Of a stretch of 64,000 nucleotides of DNA, positions 1 to 10,526 are shown in pieces. The notes beneath the pieces were generated by a model that searched no databases, had not been told where the DNA came from, and was given only the letters and a program-made list of their open reading frames with translations. How positions within the stretch are numbered: position 1 is the first letter of the stretch; each line of letters begins with the position of its first letter. The position numbers were made by a program, and so were the translations under genes. The stretch is from Phellopilus nigrolimitatus (taxonomy: Eukaryota > Basidiomycota > Agaricomycetes > Hymenochaetales > Hymenochaetaceae): assembly GCA_021029095.1 (NCBI GenBank), contig JAJOHG010000009.1, forward strand, positions 992,001 to 1,056,000, given 5' to 3'.

Positions 1-1
1 T

Positions 2-919
2 GGAGGGAATCAGTATAACTTTATTTCCCGCCCCGATGCTTCCAAAGCTGAGGAACATGGATATACCCATTTCTTGTTCCCCAACTTAAACATGAATCCA
101 CACGCACCCCAGTTTCCCGGCGCTCATGGATTGCTTTTTCGTTCGGGTATGGACGACGAAATGTTTGCCCAGGAGGAAGGAAAGAATGCTCTGGGTAAAG
201 GAGAGCCACACAAAGTAATTGTTTGTCTGGGTACCAAGCACTACATCTATGTCGGTGATTACGAATTCGAGCGCCCTGAGCCGTTGTCTATTGCGCAATG
301 GGAGGCATTACCGGAAAATGTAAGTTCCGACACACTATATAAGTTTGCTTGCTTACCCTTTTCTCTTTTTCGATGCAAGGTGCGCAAGAAATGGGTTGAG
401 AAGATATTTGATTCGAGGACAGGACTACGCGCCCTGACGCGTGCATCCGTTGCTCTCCGCTGCCGGAGCGTGCGCGAGCCGACTATCCTGGAAGTCCGAA
501 ACTTAGTCAAGACTAAAGGACGGCCATGGAAGACTGTTACTTTGGAAGACATCAGAAAGGCCTTTGATCGCGGCGAAGAAGTACTGATTTGCCTGTGTGT
601 CTTTATATATATATATATGCTAATACGTGTCTCACATTTCTAGAAAATCATTGTCTGGGTCATGAAGTGCGTCGGTTACGATGAAGCTTTTCAGCAAAAA
701 CATATAGATGGCCCCCAAGTTCGTGAAAACGGCGATGCCGCGCCTGGGAGAATCGATGACGTTAGCGAGCTCGCCAGCTCTGATGAGGACGAAGGGCCTC
801 CGAGACCGGCTACGAAGAGCGCTAAACGATCTCTCACTGAAGATCCGGATTACCGGGATACAGAGAAAGCCGCCACAGAGGATAGCCCGCGTCCCCTTCA
901 GAGGCTTCGCACGCGATAA
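2..919 (+). CDS. Paralog A of the tandem family: 3' part of a DUF6697-like protein gene
   Basis: Three exons are visible, <2..319, 380..580 and 644..919, joined by phase-0 GT-AG introns; the 5' end lies outside the window. The 264 visible residues align by eye with the C-terminal half of the complete downstream copies. Shared landmarks are a glycine/proline-rich stretch (PGAHGLLF, compare PGAPGLYF), the VRKKWVEK exon start after the first intron, and the terminal VWVMKCVGYDE block. The tail is acidic then basic and ends RLRTR. The family resembles the Agaricomycete proteins annotated as DUF6697; that name is from memory and untested, and no function is known to me. It is the most diverged copy here. 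The second intron contains an (AT)n run near 606-618. Confidence 0.8.
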
Positions 920-1245
920 ATCAATGCATACAATCAATGCATATGTTAGGCTCGCTCTGCAGTGAGACATGGTTCCTTTTGCTTTGTATCTTGATGTATT
1001 CACTGATTCCGACCTCAAACATCTAAAACCGTAAATTTCTCTTCCCTTGTACTACTGTACCGATGTCTGCTGATTTCGTTCCCTGTGTGCATGTGTATGT
1101 TCGTCGTTTTAGTTTAGTAGCTATCCTGTAACCAGAAAAAATGTCAAGAGTATTGTACACTGTTCAGGTCGGATACGGCGAAAGAAAACTGCAAGTCAAT
1201 GACGAATGGAGAGAGAAAGAGCAGAAAAAACAAGAGAAAAAAATA
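920..1245. other. Intergenic between paralog A and the tRNA
   Basis: No supported gene. It presumably holds the 3' untranslated region of paralog A and, near 1200-1245, a purine-rich stretch directly 3' of the tRNA gene on the minus strand. Confidence 0.5.
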
Positions 1246-1331
1246 TGACCACCGCAGGTCTCGAACCTGCAATCTCCTGATTAGGACATTATGAATCGTA
1301 GTCAGACGCGATACCATTTCGCCAGGCGGCC
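1246..1331 (-). tRNA. tRNA-Arg (anticodon ACG) with an intron
   Basis: Read on the minus strand this folds as a complete tRNA. A 7-bp acceptor stem with two G-U pairs is formed by 1325-1331 and 1247-1253, with discriminator base A at 1246. There is a D-arm with the usual TGGCGAAATGG core, and a T-arm of GCAGG / CCTGC around a TTCGAGA loop. The anticodon stem TCTGA / TCAGG encloses CT-ACG-A at 1296-1301, followed by about 14 extra bases, which puts the intron at the canonical position after base 37. The spliced loop would be CTACGAA, as in fungal tRNA-Arg(ACG). Removing a different block would leave CCT, also an arginine anticodon, so the amino acid call is firmer than the anticodon. It lies between two members of the protein array. 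Confidence 0.88.
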
Positions 1332-1536
1332 ATGAAATTAACTGTACCTTACCTTTTCTGATTCGGCTAATTTATACTTACCATATTGGGGACATCTTCG
1401 TCCACGTTTGGTTAGCAAAGGATCGGCGAAATTCTTCTCGAAGTCGCCTAAATATCACATAGCGACATGAAATGCTGCAAATTCGATCCACTCATTCTCC
1501 TCTGACAATACCACATCAGCAAGGCTAGCTACCCTC

Positions 1537-3762
1537 ATGTCTGATGTGCTCACTTGGGAGGAACTTCTCGAGAAGCTTGCAACCTTAGAAAAAGAGAATA
1601 CCATTCTTAGGTCTCAGCTTCTGCAGGCTGACGCTGATGCAAAGAAGACCGGCTATGATCTAGAGAACAAAGAAATTCAGTTGAACCTGCGCACCCAGCA
1701 GCTTTATAGGCAGGTGGACGACCATGTTGCCAAACAGCATAAAGACGAGGAAGAGATCCGGCACCTGAAGGCGTCTCAGAGTACCTTGCAAGGTCAACTT
1801 GCCATGTATCATCACCATTTGAAGCATGATTGTTTGGGTGCGAAAAGTACTGCCCATGCTTCTTCGGCCAATACAACGGCTTCCGAGTCTAGGACTAGAA
1901 CGGTGGCCTCTACGAGCTTTCACGATTCCGGGTCCTCCTCTAGTAGGGAGCACAATCAGGTGAGCATGCAACTATGACTCAACTCAATGTATCAGTCTAC
2001 TTAGACAAAGCAGCAACTTCGGAGTTTCAAGACATGTGAAGATGGCCATGTTGGACACTCAAGTACTGGTGGAGCAGCTCACTCGTATCCGTCACCCCTG
2101 ACTCCGAATGTATGGCCTTCCTTCTACGCTCAAATTTAGTCCAGAACGATCGCTGAACCGGAGAGTAGGAATCACCACCACGGGAAAATTCTCCAAAGAG
2201 GGAGCTCTCCATGCCAGTCTCCTTGAAACTAATGTCCAAGCAAAAAAATACGATGCCGGACGCCATCGATCTGGCCGGAGAAAGCGAGGACCGCAAGCCT
2301 ATCTTAATCTCCGAGAATTCTCTTGGACCACATATCCAGTCTAATCTCGAGGACCCAGAAGACATCGAGCTCGAATACTTTCCCAATGTGAGTCGCATCA
2401 TTCCTCCTTTTCCTCCTTTATTATGCCAGGATCTGAACCACTACTAAAAGCCTGAAGATGAAAAGCACGTTCCATGCAAAGTGGAGGAGCTAGGGAGCGA
2501 CGAATTTAAGGCTACTCCTGTACAAATCGTGCAAAACGAGAATGCCTTCCTAAACGCGGATGAATACAGAGCCGCTATTGCACATTTGAAGAACGTACGT
2601 CTGCTTCACCATTGCACATACACTGGACTCACGATCTACTACTTGTTATTTTCAGCCACAGATCCAGGCCGCATTCGACACAATCCCTGCAGATGTCATT
2701 TACCTACGGATGCGAGAAATTGGGTTTGGCATACGTCCTATAGAAACCAAGGAACTCATTTTGGGACATCTCTTTACTCGTGCTACGCTGTCCAAGGAAT
2801 GTGGTGGAAACACGCAGGATACATTCCCGAAGGTAAATAGCACATTCACTGCACAGCACGGTTATACACGCTTCATGTGTCCTTCCTTGGATTACAACCC
2901 GCTTGCACCGCAAATTCCGGGAGCACCAGGCTTGTACTTCGCATTGCGGGATAAAAAGAGGTGGCCAGAACCCAACGAAATTGTGATTACCCGATACGCG
3001 GCGAATGAATGGAATGTCATGGGTAATTACGAGATGAAACAATCGGCGCCGTTGACGGGCGAGGAGTTCCAACGACTACCTGAAATAGTGAGTTCTTCTA
3101 CGACAGTGCGTTGTTGTAAAATAATCATTACTTCTGTCAGGTTAGAAAGACCTGGGTCAAGAATGTTACCAGCAATTTCAACGGCTGGGGAGCTTTCACC
3201 CTCGCAGCTATTCATCTGCGTCGAGAAAGGGGGTGCGAGCCTAGTATCACAGACATCCAGAGACAAGTGGACAAAGGCAAATCGCATCGAGAATTTCTTC
3301 AGAATAAAGTTTCGAGCGCTGCAATACAAGAGGCTTTCAGATCCGGAGAAGAGGTAATTTGACGTTTGCCTATATGCTTCGTCTTTTCACTGACTCCCAG
3401 CTACACTCTTTGCTCAGAAAATAAATGTCTGGACTATGAAATGCGTAGGTTACGACGAGAGGTTCAAGCGCAAGCTTCTCCCTGTAAACCTATTGCGTGA
3501 AGCAGGAGTAAAAGAAGAAGAAGAAGAAGCCGACCACCATGCTTCGAATTCCGAGAACCTGGGTCTGCACACGGCTGCAGGGAGAAAAAGAGAAACGCCA
3601 TCTGAGGATGTCATTGCTAGTCGTAAGCGTCCGAGAAGAAGTAAGGCGATAATTCCTACCTTTATCGAGCTTTCCGATTCCGACGTTCAAGACGGCGAAG
3701 GAGGTGGTTCGGACGACTCAGACGAATATAAACCGAAAAGTCGGCGTAAGCATGGCATGTAA
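1537..3762 (+). CDS. Paralog B: complete coiled-coil / DUF6697-like protein (616 aa)
   Basis: The model is join(1537..1959, 2005..2109, 2199..2387, 2451..2594, 2656..3087, 3141..3353, 3418..3762). All introns are phase 0 and every exon is a multiple of three; the second exon could instead start at 2011. Residues 1-90 are a charged heptad-rich coiled coil (LEKLATLEKENTILRSQLL). Then comes a Ser-rich linker, an acidic segment ending DIELEYFPN, the conserved region at about residues 288-520 (PGAPGLYFALRDK, WNVMGNYEM, KINVWTMKCVGYDE), and a Lys/Glu-rich tail ending in basic residues that could act as a nuclear signal (inference). I recognise the family only as resembling DUF6697 and infer no function. 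It is the intact reference for the 3' half of the downstream chimera. Confidence 0.85.
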
Positions 3763-4014
3763 ACCTGTACGGTCGATGGAACCTGCATCACTGTTGGCTT
3801 AGCTTTCACCTATTTGCACACTTGATTACTGGTTCACTATGTATGGTCTTTATTCATAAGTCTGCATAATCTATTGCCAATAAGTATTTGCTTCCGTAAC
3901 GTGTCGGCGGCGTTCAACCGGGCCGTGGGAATTCCAGCCAGAACGGGTATGTGATACATATACCGTTAGCTTGGATATTGACTACGACTCCGCCTCGACA
4001 ACTGGCACACGGCA

Positions 4015-7000
4015 ATGGAAAATACCTTGGTCCAGTCACTTCTCCGACAACTTGAAGACGCGAGATGCGAGTCGAGCCGTCTCCGCGCGCAACTGCATAA
4101 AGAGTCTGCGAAAACACGCAAGCTCGAGCATGAATTGCAACGGGTGAAAAGCGACAGGGCTCTATTGGAGACGCAGGCTGAAGAGTTCCATTATCATCTT
4201 GAAAATGAGTGCTTGGGCATTAAACTCGCTACTTCCGTAGAGACTTTGCCTACACATGTTGCACACGATGTCAGAACAACTTCAGTGCTCCCTGCGGATG
4301 CTAAAGTTTCTGCAGAAATGTATGCGGCCTGCTCAAGTTTTAACCCTTCTGCACCATCTTCTAGTCGCGTAATGAACTCAATAGATCAGCATACGCCCGT
4401 GAGTGGAGTTTTCCGGAGCAAATACAGGGATTTTATGGACTCTGACACTGGGCTAGCCAAGCCCCGTCTTTTGACTCCTAAAGTGAGAACTTCATCCATT
4501 TTCTTTATATGGACTATTGCTGAAATACATATCATCGGCATCCACTCCGAAGAAAAAATCACCCTCACCACCTACCGCGGTGCCAGCAAGAGAGAAGATA
4601 CCGGATCGGATTGTGATCGATTTAGTTAAAGAGAGCTCAGATGAGGAGGACTCGGCCAACCTCAAAGCCTGTGCACCGGAGCACAGACATATCCGGAGTT
4701 TGGGACTAGATTCCCAGAGCTCAAGCACCAACCAGGAGAACAGTACTATACCCGATGGCACGACGGTATCGTCAACTCTGAGACCAAATAGCGCTTCTCC
4801 AAGTCCGCAGAACGCTCGACCTGAAACGCTGCAAAGCGCCGCGCGCCAAGAGCAATGCGAAGCGGTAGTACCGGCAAGGGCGCTCGAAGAAGTAGTCCTT
4901 GAAACCAACGGTTCTTTACAAGTACAGGACGAGCAAACGGTGATTGAAAATAATTCTCAACCATCTGGTCTCGTGCAGCGAAATGCTCAGGACGAAAAAG
5001 ATCTTGAGTACTTCTCAAATGTAGGTCACTTTACGCGCCGATAGCCTTCCTGGATGTGCTCTGTAATATGGAACTGATTTTTTGCTTGGTGACAGCCGGA
5101 AGATAACGAAGCCCCTCCGAGACAGGCAGAGGATGCGAAAGCAGATGATGCAGCACATACCCCGCAATTGCCAATTGTGAACAAAGCAGTCATCGAAGAT
5201 GAGTGCAGGGTGGCGTTGGGGAACTTAAAACATGTAAATCGCCGTCTTTCTGAGCTATTTTACTATCTGACTTACGCGTGACACCAGCCTCAACTAATGT
5301 CCTTCTCCGATAAATTTCCTACCGATATTCTCTACTCCCGGTTGGGAAAGGATGATTTGAAGGCGTCTCGGGATACCTTGCAGGGTCAAGTTGCCATGTA
5401 TCATCACCATTTGACACATGATTGTTTGGGTGCGAAAAGTACTGCCCATGCTTCTTCTGCTAATACAACGGCTGCCGAGTCTACCTCTAGTAGGGAACAC
5501 AATCCGGTGAGAAAGCAACTATGACACAACTCAATGTATCAGTCTACTTAGACAAAGCAGCAACTTCGGAATTTTAAGACATGTGAAGATGACCATATTG
5601 GACAATCACTTACTGATGGACCAGCTCACTCGCATCCGTCACCCCTGATTCCGAATGTATGGCCTTCCTTCTATCCTCAAATTTAGTTTAGAATGATTGC
5701 TGAACCGGAGAGTAGGATTTACCGCCGCGGGTAAATTCTCCGAAGAGGGAGCTCTCCGTGCCAGTCTCTTTAAAACCAAATTCCAAGCAAAAGAATACGA
5801 TGCCGGACGTCAGCGACCTGGCCGGTGATAGCGAGGACCGCAAGCCTGTCTTAATCTCCGAGAATTCTCATGGACCACATACCCAGTCTGATCTCGAGGA
5901 GCCGGAAGACATCGAGCTCGAATACTTTCCCAATGTGAATTGCATTATTCCTCCTTTTACTCCTTTTTTTTGCCAGTATCTGAACCACTATTAAAAGCCT
6001 GAAGTTGAAGAGCACGTTCCTTGCAAAGTGGTGGAGCCAGGGAGCGACGATTTAATAACTGTCGATCTACGACTTGGGCAAGAAATTATGGCCATCTTAG
6101 ACTGGGACATATACAGTGTGCATACTACACACCTGAAGAACGTACGTCTGCTTCACCAATGCTCGTACACTGAGCCTGTGATGTACTTGCCATTTTCAGC
6201 CACAGATCAAAGCCGCATTCAACAAAATCCCTGCGGATGTCATTTACGTGCGGATGCAAGAAATCGGTCTTGACATACTTCCTTTAAAAACCAAAAAACT
6301 CGTTTTGGGACATCTCTTTACTCGAGCTACGCTCTCCAAGGAATGTGGTGGGAACACGCAGGATACATTCCCGAAGATAAATAGCACATTCACTGCACAG
6401 CACGGTTATACACGCTTTATGTGTCTCTCCTTGGATTACAACCCGTGGGCACCGCAAAAACCGGGAGCGCCAGGCTTGTACTTTGCATTGCGGGATAAAA
6501 AGACGTGGCCAGAATCCAACGAAATTGTGATTACCCGATACGCGGAGAATGAATGGAATGTTATGGGGAGTTACAAGATAAAAAAGTCGGCGCCGTTGAC
6601 GGATAAGGAGTTCCAACGACTACCTGAAGTAGTGAGTGCTTTTATGACAATGTGTTGCTGTACAATAATTATTTTTTCGTCAGGTGAGAAATACATGGGT
6701 CAAGAATGTCACCAGCAATTTCAATGGCTGGGGGGCTTTCACCCTCGCAGCTATTTATCTGCGTCGAGAAAGAAGGTGTGAGCCTAGTATCACAGACGTC
6801 CAAGGACAAGTGGATAAAGGCAAATCGCATCGAGAATTTCTTCATGATGAAGTTTCGAGCGCTGAGATACAAGAGGCTTTCAGATCCGGAGAAGAGGTAA
6901 TTTGACATTTGCCTATATGCTTCGTCTTCCCACTGGCTCTCAGCTACACTCTTTGCTCAGAGAATAAATGTTTGGACCATGGAATGCACAGGCTACGACG

Positions 7001-7383
7001 AAAGATTCAAGCACAAGCTTCTCCCTCAAAACCTGCTGCGTAAAGTAAATGTAAAAGAAGAACAAAATGATCACCATGCTTCAAATGCCAAGAACATGGG
7101 TCTACATACGGCTGCAGCGAGAAAAAGAAAAACTTCATCTAAGGACGTCATTGCGAACATTAGTGGTCATAAACGTCCGAGGAGAGGTGAGGCATTGAAA
7201 CCTACCCTTACTGAGCTTTCCAATTCTGACGTTCGGATGACTCAGATGAATAAAGGTCGAAAAGTCGGCGTAGGCGTGGCATGTAGGACTTGTATGGTCG
7301 ATGAAACCTGCATCACTGTTGGCTTAGCTTCACCTGTTGCACGCTTGATTATTGATTCATTATGTATGGTCTTTTTTTCATAA
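4015..7383 (+). CDS. Chimeric paralog C/B': D-type head fused in frame to a B-type tail
   Basis: The model is join(4015..4482, 4553..5020, 5096..5233, 5288..5506, 5552..5656, 5746..5934, 5998..6141, 6200..6631, 6684..6896, 6961..7383), all phase 0, giving 932 aa. Up to about 5357 it is nearly identical to paralog D (from 7542). From 5360 it matches paralog B from within its first exon (about 1766 onward). The switch is in frame inside the fourth exon, so the product has a D-type coiled coil and linker, the first residues of the C-terminal domain, a second coiled-coil fragment, then a full B-type C-terminal half. Relative to D, 88 bp are missing near 4440, so what is intron plus exon start in D can be read through here. 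The last exon is frame-shifted near 7230 relative to B and ends at a later stop. It could be a pseudogene, but the frame is open throughout. Confidence 0.75.
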
Positions 7384-7541
7384 GTCTGCATAATCTATTG
7401 CCAATAAGTATTTGCTTCCGTAACGTGTCGGCGTCAACCGGGCCGCGGAAATTCCAGCCAAAAAGGGTATGTGATATATACAGGTAGACCGTTAGCTTGG
7501 ATATTGACTACGACTCCGCCTCGACAACTTGGCATACGGCA

Positions 7542-10277
7542 ATGGAAAATACCTTGGTCCAGTCACTTCTCCGACAACTTGAAGACACGAGATGCGAGAC
7601 GAGCCGTCTCCGCGCGCAACTGCATAAAGAGTCTGCGAAAACACGCAAGCTCGAGCATGAATTGCAACGGGTGAAAAGCGACAGGGCTCTACTGGAGACG
7701 CAGGCTGAAGAGTTCCATTATCATCTTGAAAATGAGTGCTTGGGCATTAAACTCGCTACTTCTGTAGAGACTTTTCCTGCACCTGTCGCACACGATGTTG
7801 AAACAACTGCAATGCTCCCTGCGGATGCTAAAGTTTCTGCAGAAATGTATGCGGCCTGCTCAAGTTTTAACCCTTGTGCACCATCTTCTAGTCGCGTAAT
7901 GAACTCAATAGATCAGCATACGCCCGTGAGTGGAGTTTTCCGGAGCAAATACAGGAATTTTATGGACCTGCTTACTACTAAAGCGATGGCAGAGTTCACT
8001 TCAGTCAGTTCATCCCGCATTGAGTTTAAGTGGCGCTGGCACAAGCACGATCGAATCTGACACTGGGCTAGCCAAACCTCGTCTTTTGACTCCTAAAGTG
8101 AGAACTTCATCCATTTTCTTTATATGGACTGTCGCTGAAATGCATATCATTGACATCAACTCCGAAGAAAAAATCACCCTCACCACCTACCGCGGTGCTA
8201 GCAAGAGAGAAGATACCGGATCGGATTGTGATCGATTTAGTTAAAGAGAGCTCAGATGAGGAGGACTCAGCCATCCTCAAAGCTTGTGCACCGGAGCACA
8301 GACATATCCACAGTTTGGGACTAGAGTCTCAGAGTTCAAGCACCAACCAGGAGAACAGTACCGTACCCGATGGCATGACGGTATCGTCAACTCTGAGACC
8401 AAATAGCGCTTCTACAAGTCCGCAGAACGCTCGGCCTGAAACGCCGCAAAGCGTAGCGCGCCAAGAGCAATGTGAAGCGGTAGTACCGGCAAGGGCGCTT
8501 GAAGAAATTGTCCCTGAAACCAACAGTTCTTTACAAGTACAGAACGAGCAGACGGTGATCGAAAATAATTCTCAACCATCTGGTCTCGTGCAGCGAAATG
8601 CTCAGGACGAAGAAGATCTTGAGTACTTCTCAAATGTTGGTCACTTTACGCGCCGATAGCCTTCCTGGATGTGCTCTGTAATACGGAACTGATTTTTTTT
8701 GCTTGGTGACAGCCGGAAGATAACGAAGCCCCTCCGAGACAGGCAGAGGACGCGAAAGCAGATGATGCAGCACATACCTCGCAATCGCCAATTGTGAACA
8801 ATGCAGTCATCGAAGATGAGTGCAGGGTGGCGTTGGGGAACTTAAAACATGTAAATCGCCGTCTTTCTGAGCTAATTTACTATCTGACTTACGCACGACA
8901 CCAGCCTCAACTAATGTCCTTCTCCGATAAATTTCCTACCGATATTCTCTACTCTCGGTTGGGAAAGGATAATTTGATGCTATATCCGATAACATCCGAT
9001 GCACACATTGTAAAGAAAGAGGTCTCGCGATCCCGGTTTCGGAAAGCGTGTGGAATCTCACAAGGGCCCAATTTTCTTGGTGTGCCAGCAGAAATGGGAC
9101 TGGGTTACTCGCGTGTCATGTTCCCCATTCTTGATAACAACCCGTTTCTGCCACAGGTTCCGGGTGCCCCGGGGCTCTATTTCGCATCGAGGGACAAATC
9201 GAAATGGCCAACAGAAAAAGAAATGGTTGTCGTGCGTTATTGTGAAAATAAGTGCAATATCATGGGTGAATACGATATGAAGCCTACGAAGCCCCTAAGT
9301 GGTAGCGAATTTGAAAAACTGCCTGTAGACGTGAGCATGTTTTTTAGATTGAAACCGGTTGAAATCTAATCCCGATGCTCCTTTGTCTTATTGTTTTTCA
9401 GTTCAGGACTGCTTGGGTCGATCAGATAAGGTATGGGGAGCTCGGCCGCGGTGCTTTAATTGCCATTTATCTACGCAACCATCTCGGACGAGAACCTTCA
9501 CAAGAGGAAATAGAAATCAAATCCAGCAATAAATCGTTCAACGTAAAAGAAGTCTTGTCTTCCGATATCGAAATGGCAATTATAAGGGGCGAAGAGGTAT
9601 GCTGAGTTTTGTTTTGTTTTCACTTTGTACGCGATGCACACGCGTTATGTCCAATAAGCTGAACGGTATTCTCTCTTCACCAGAAAATCAACGTGTGGAC
9701 CATGAAATGCGTGGGCTACGATGAAGCCTATAAACGCCAGGTGCTGTCCCATATACATAGAGTGTCTGCAGCACGAAAACGGAGAGAATCCTCATGTCTC
9801 ACGGAAATGCTCGCTGGACTCCGTGGACAAAACCTGACTAGACCAAGCAGGCGAGAGGAAAAGAAGATTCCGTTCATGCCTCCAGCACAAAAACGGTGAG
9901 AATTCTCATGTCTCACGGAAGTGCTCGCTGAACTCCGCAGACCAAACCTGACTAACCCAAGCAGGCCAGAGGAAAAGAGGATTCCGTTTGCGCCTCCAGC
10001 GTCTGCGCCCGTCCCTTCGAGAACTTCGCCAACAGGCCGCAAGCGCCAAAGACGAGTGGACACCGACGACGAGTCGTACAAGGAAACCAGCGAGGACGAG
10101 AGTAGCTCGGGCGACGATATTTACAAAGGCCTGCCGAGGCGACGTAGACGACCGAAAAAGGCGATGAAGGCGGTGGGAACTGGAAGCACCCGGGCTTCTG
10201 GCCGCTTCGAACTGCTGGAAGACGAGAGCGGGGAAGGAACTGCCTTATTACGTGAGCTGCCCGGTTTGTCTCCTTGA
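7542..10277 (+). CDS. Paralog D: complete coiled-coil / DUF6697-like protein (749 aa)
   Basis: The model is join(7542..7925, 7984..8097, 8168..8635, 8713..8850, 8905..9330, 9402..9596, 9684..9895, 9965..10277). The first ATG in frame is 7542. An N-terminal coiled coil (residues 1-70; LLRQLEDTRCETSRLRAQLHK) is followed by a long Ser/Pro/Glu linker, the acidic DLEYFSN segment, the conserved domain at about 369-585 (VPGAPGLYFASRDK, VWTMKCVGYDE) and a very basic tail with RKRQRR and RRRRRPKK clusters suggesting nuclear location (inference). The intron at 8636 uses a GTTGGT donor where the chimera has GTAGGT. The intron 9896..9964 lies in the second copy of an internal 114-bp duplication and removes an in-frame TGA. 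The function is unknown to me. Confidence 0.83.
9769..9996 (+). repeat. 114-bp direct tandem duplication inside the last exons of paralog D
   Basis: Two adjacent copies, 9769-9882 and 9883-9996, have period 114 (38 codons) and share most positions, including ATGTCTCACGGAA, ATGCTCGCTG / GTGCTCGCTG, ACCTGACTA and GAGGAAAAGA. Copy 1 reads CGG AGA GAA, whereas copy 2 reads CGG TGA GAA. The change makes a stop codon and a GTGAGA splice donor at the same place. Copy 2 also carries CTGACTAAC and AAGCAG in the positions expected of a branch point and acceptor. Confidence 0.9.
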
Positions 10278-10526
10278 GATTAATTATGTGCACACTCTAT
10301 CGTTGCGGAGCGGACTATACAAGACGGACTATACAAGAGGATGGTCTGGTTGGTTGTCTTTAGGTTGCTGCCACAGGTGATAGTGCCTTGTCTAAGATCT
10401 CGGCGCTGTATTTGTATGTGTCTTCGTTGTAAGTAATGTGGATAGACAGGTCTCGTCCGCAGAATATACATATAGTATAATGTTACAATAGTGTACAATT
10501 TGGCAAGGATTACCACGGACCGCCAA

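Noticed and set aside
5021..5095. Stop codons after GHFTRR in the chimera and in paralog D as gene ends
   Set aside because: These lie in an intron; skipping it joins EYFSN to PEDNEAPP in phase in both copies, matching the EYFPN-PED join in paralog B.
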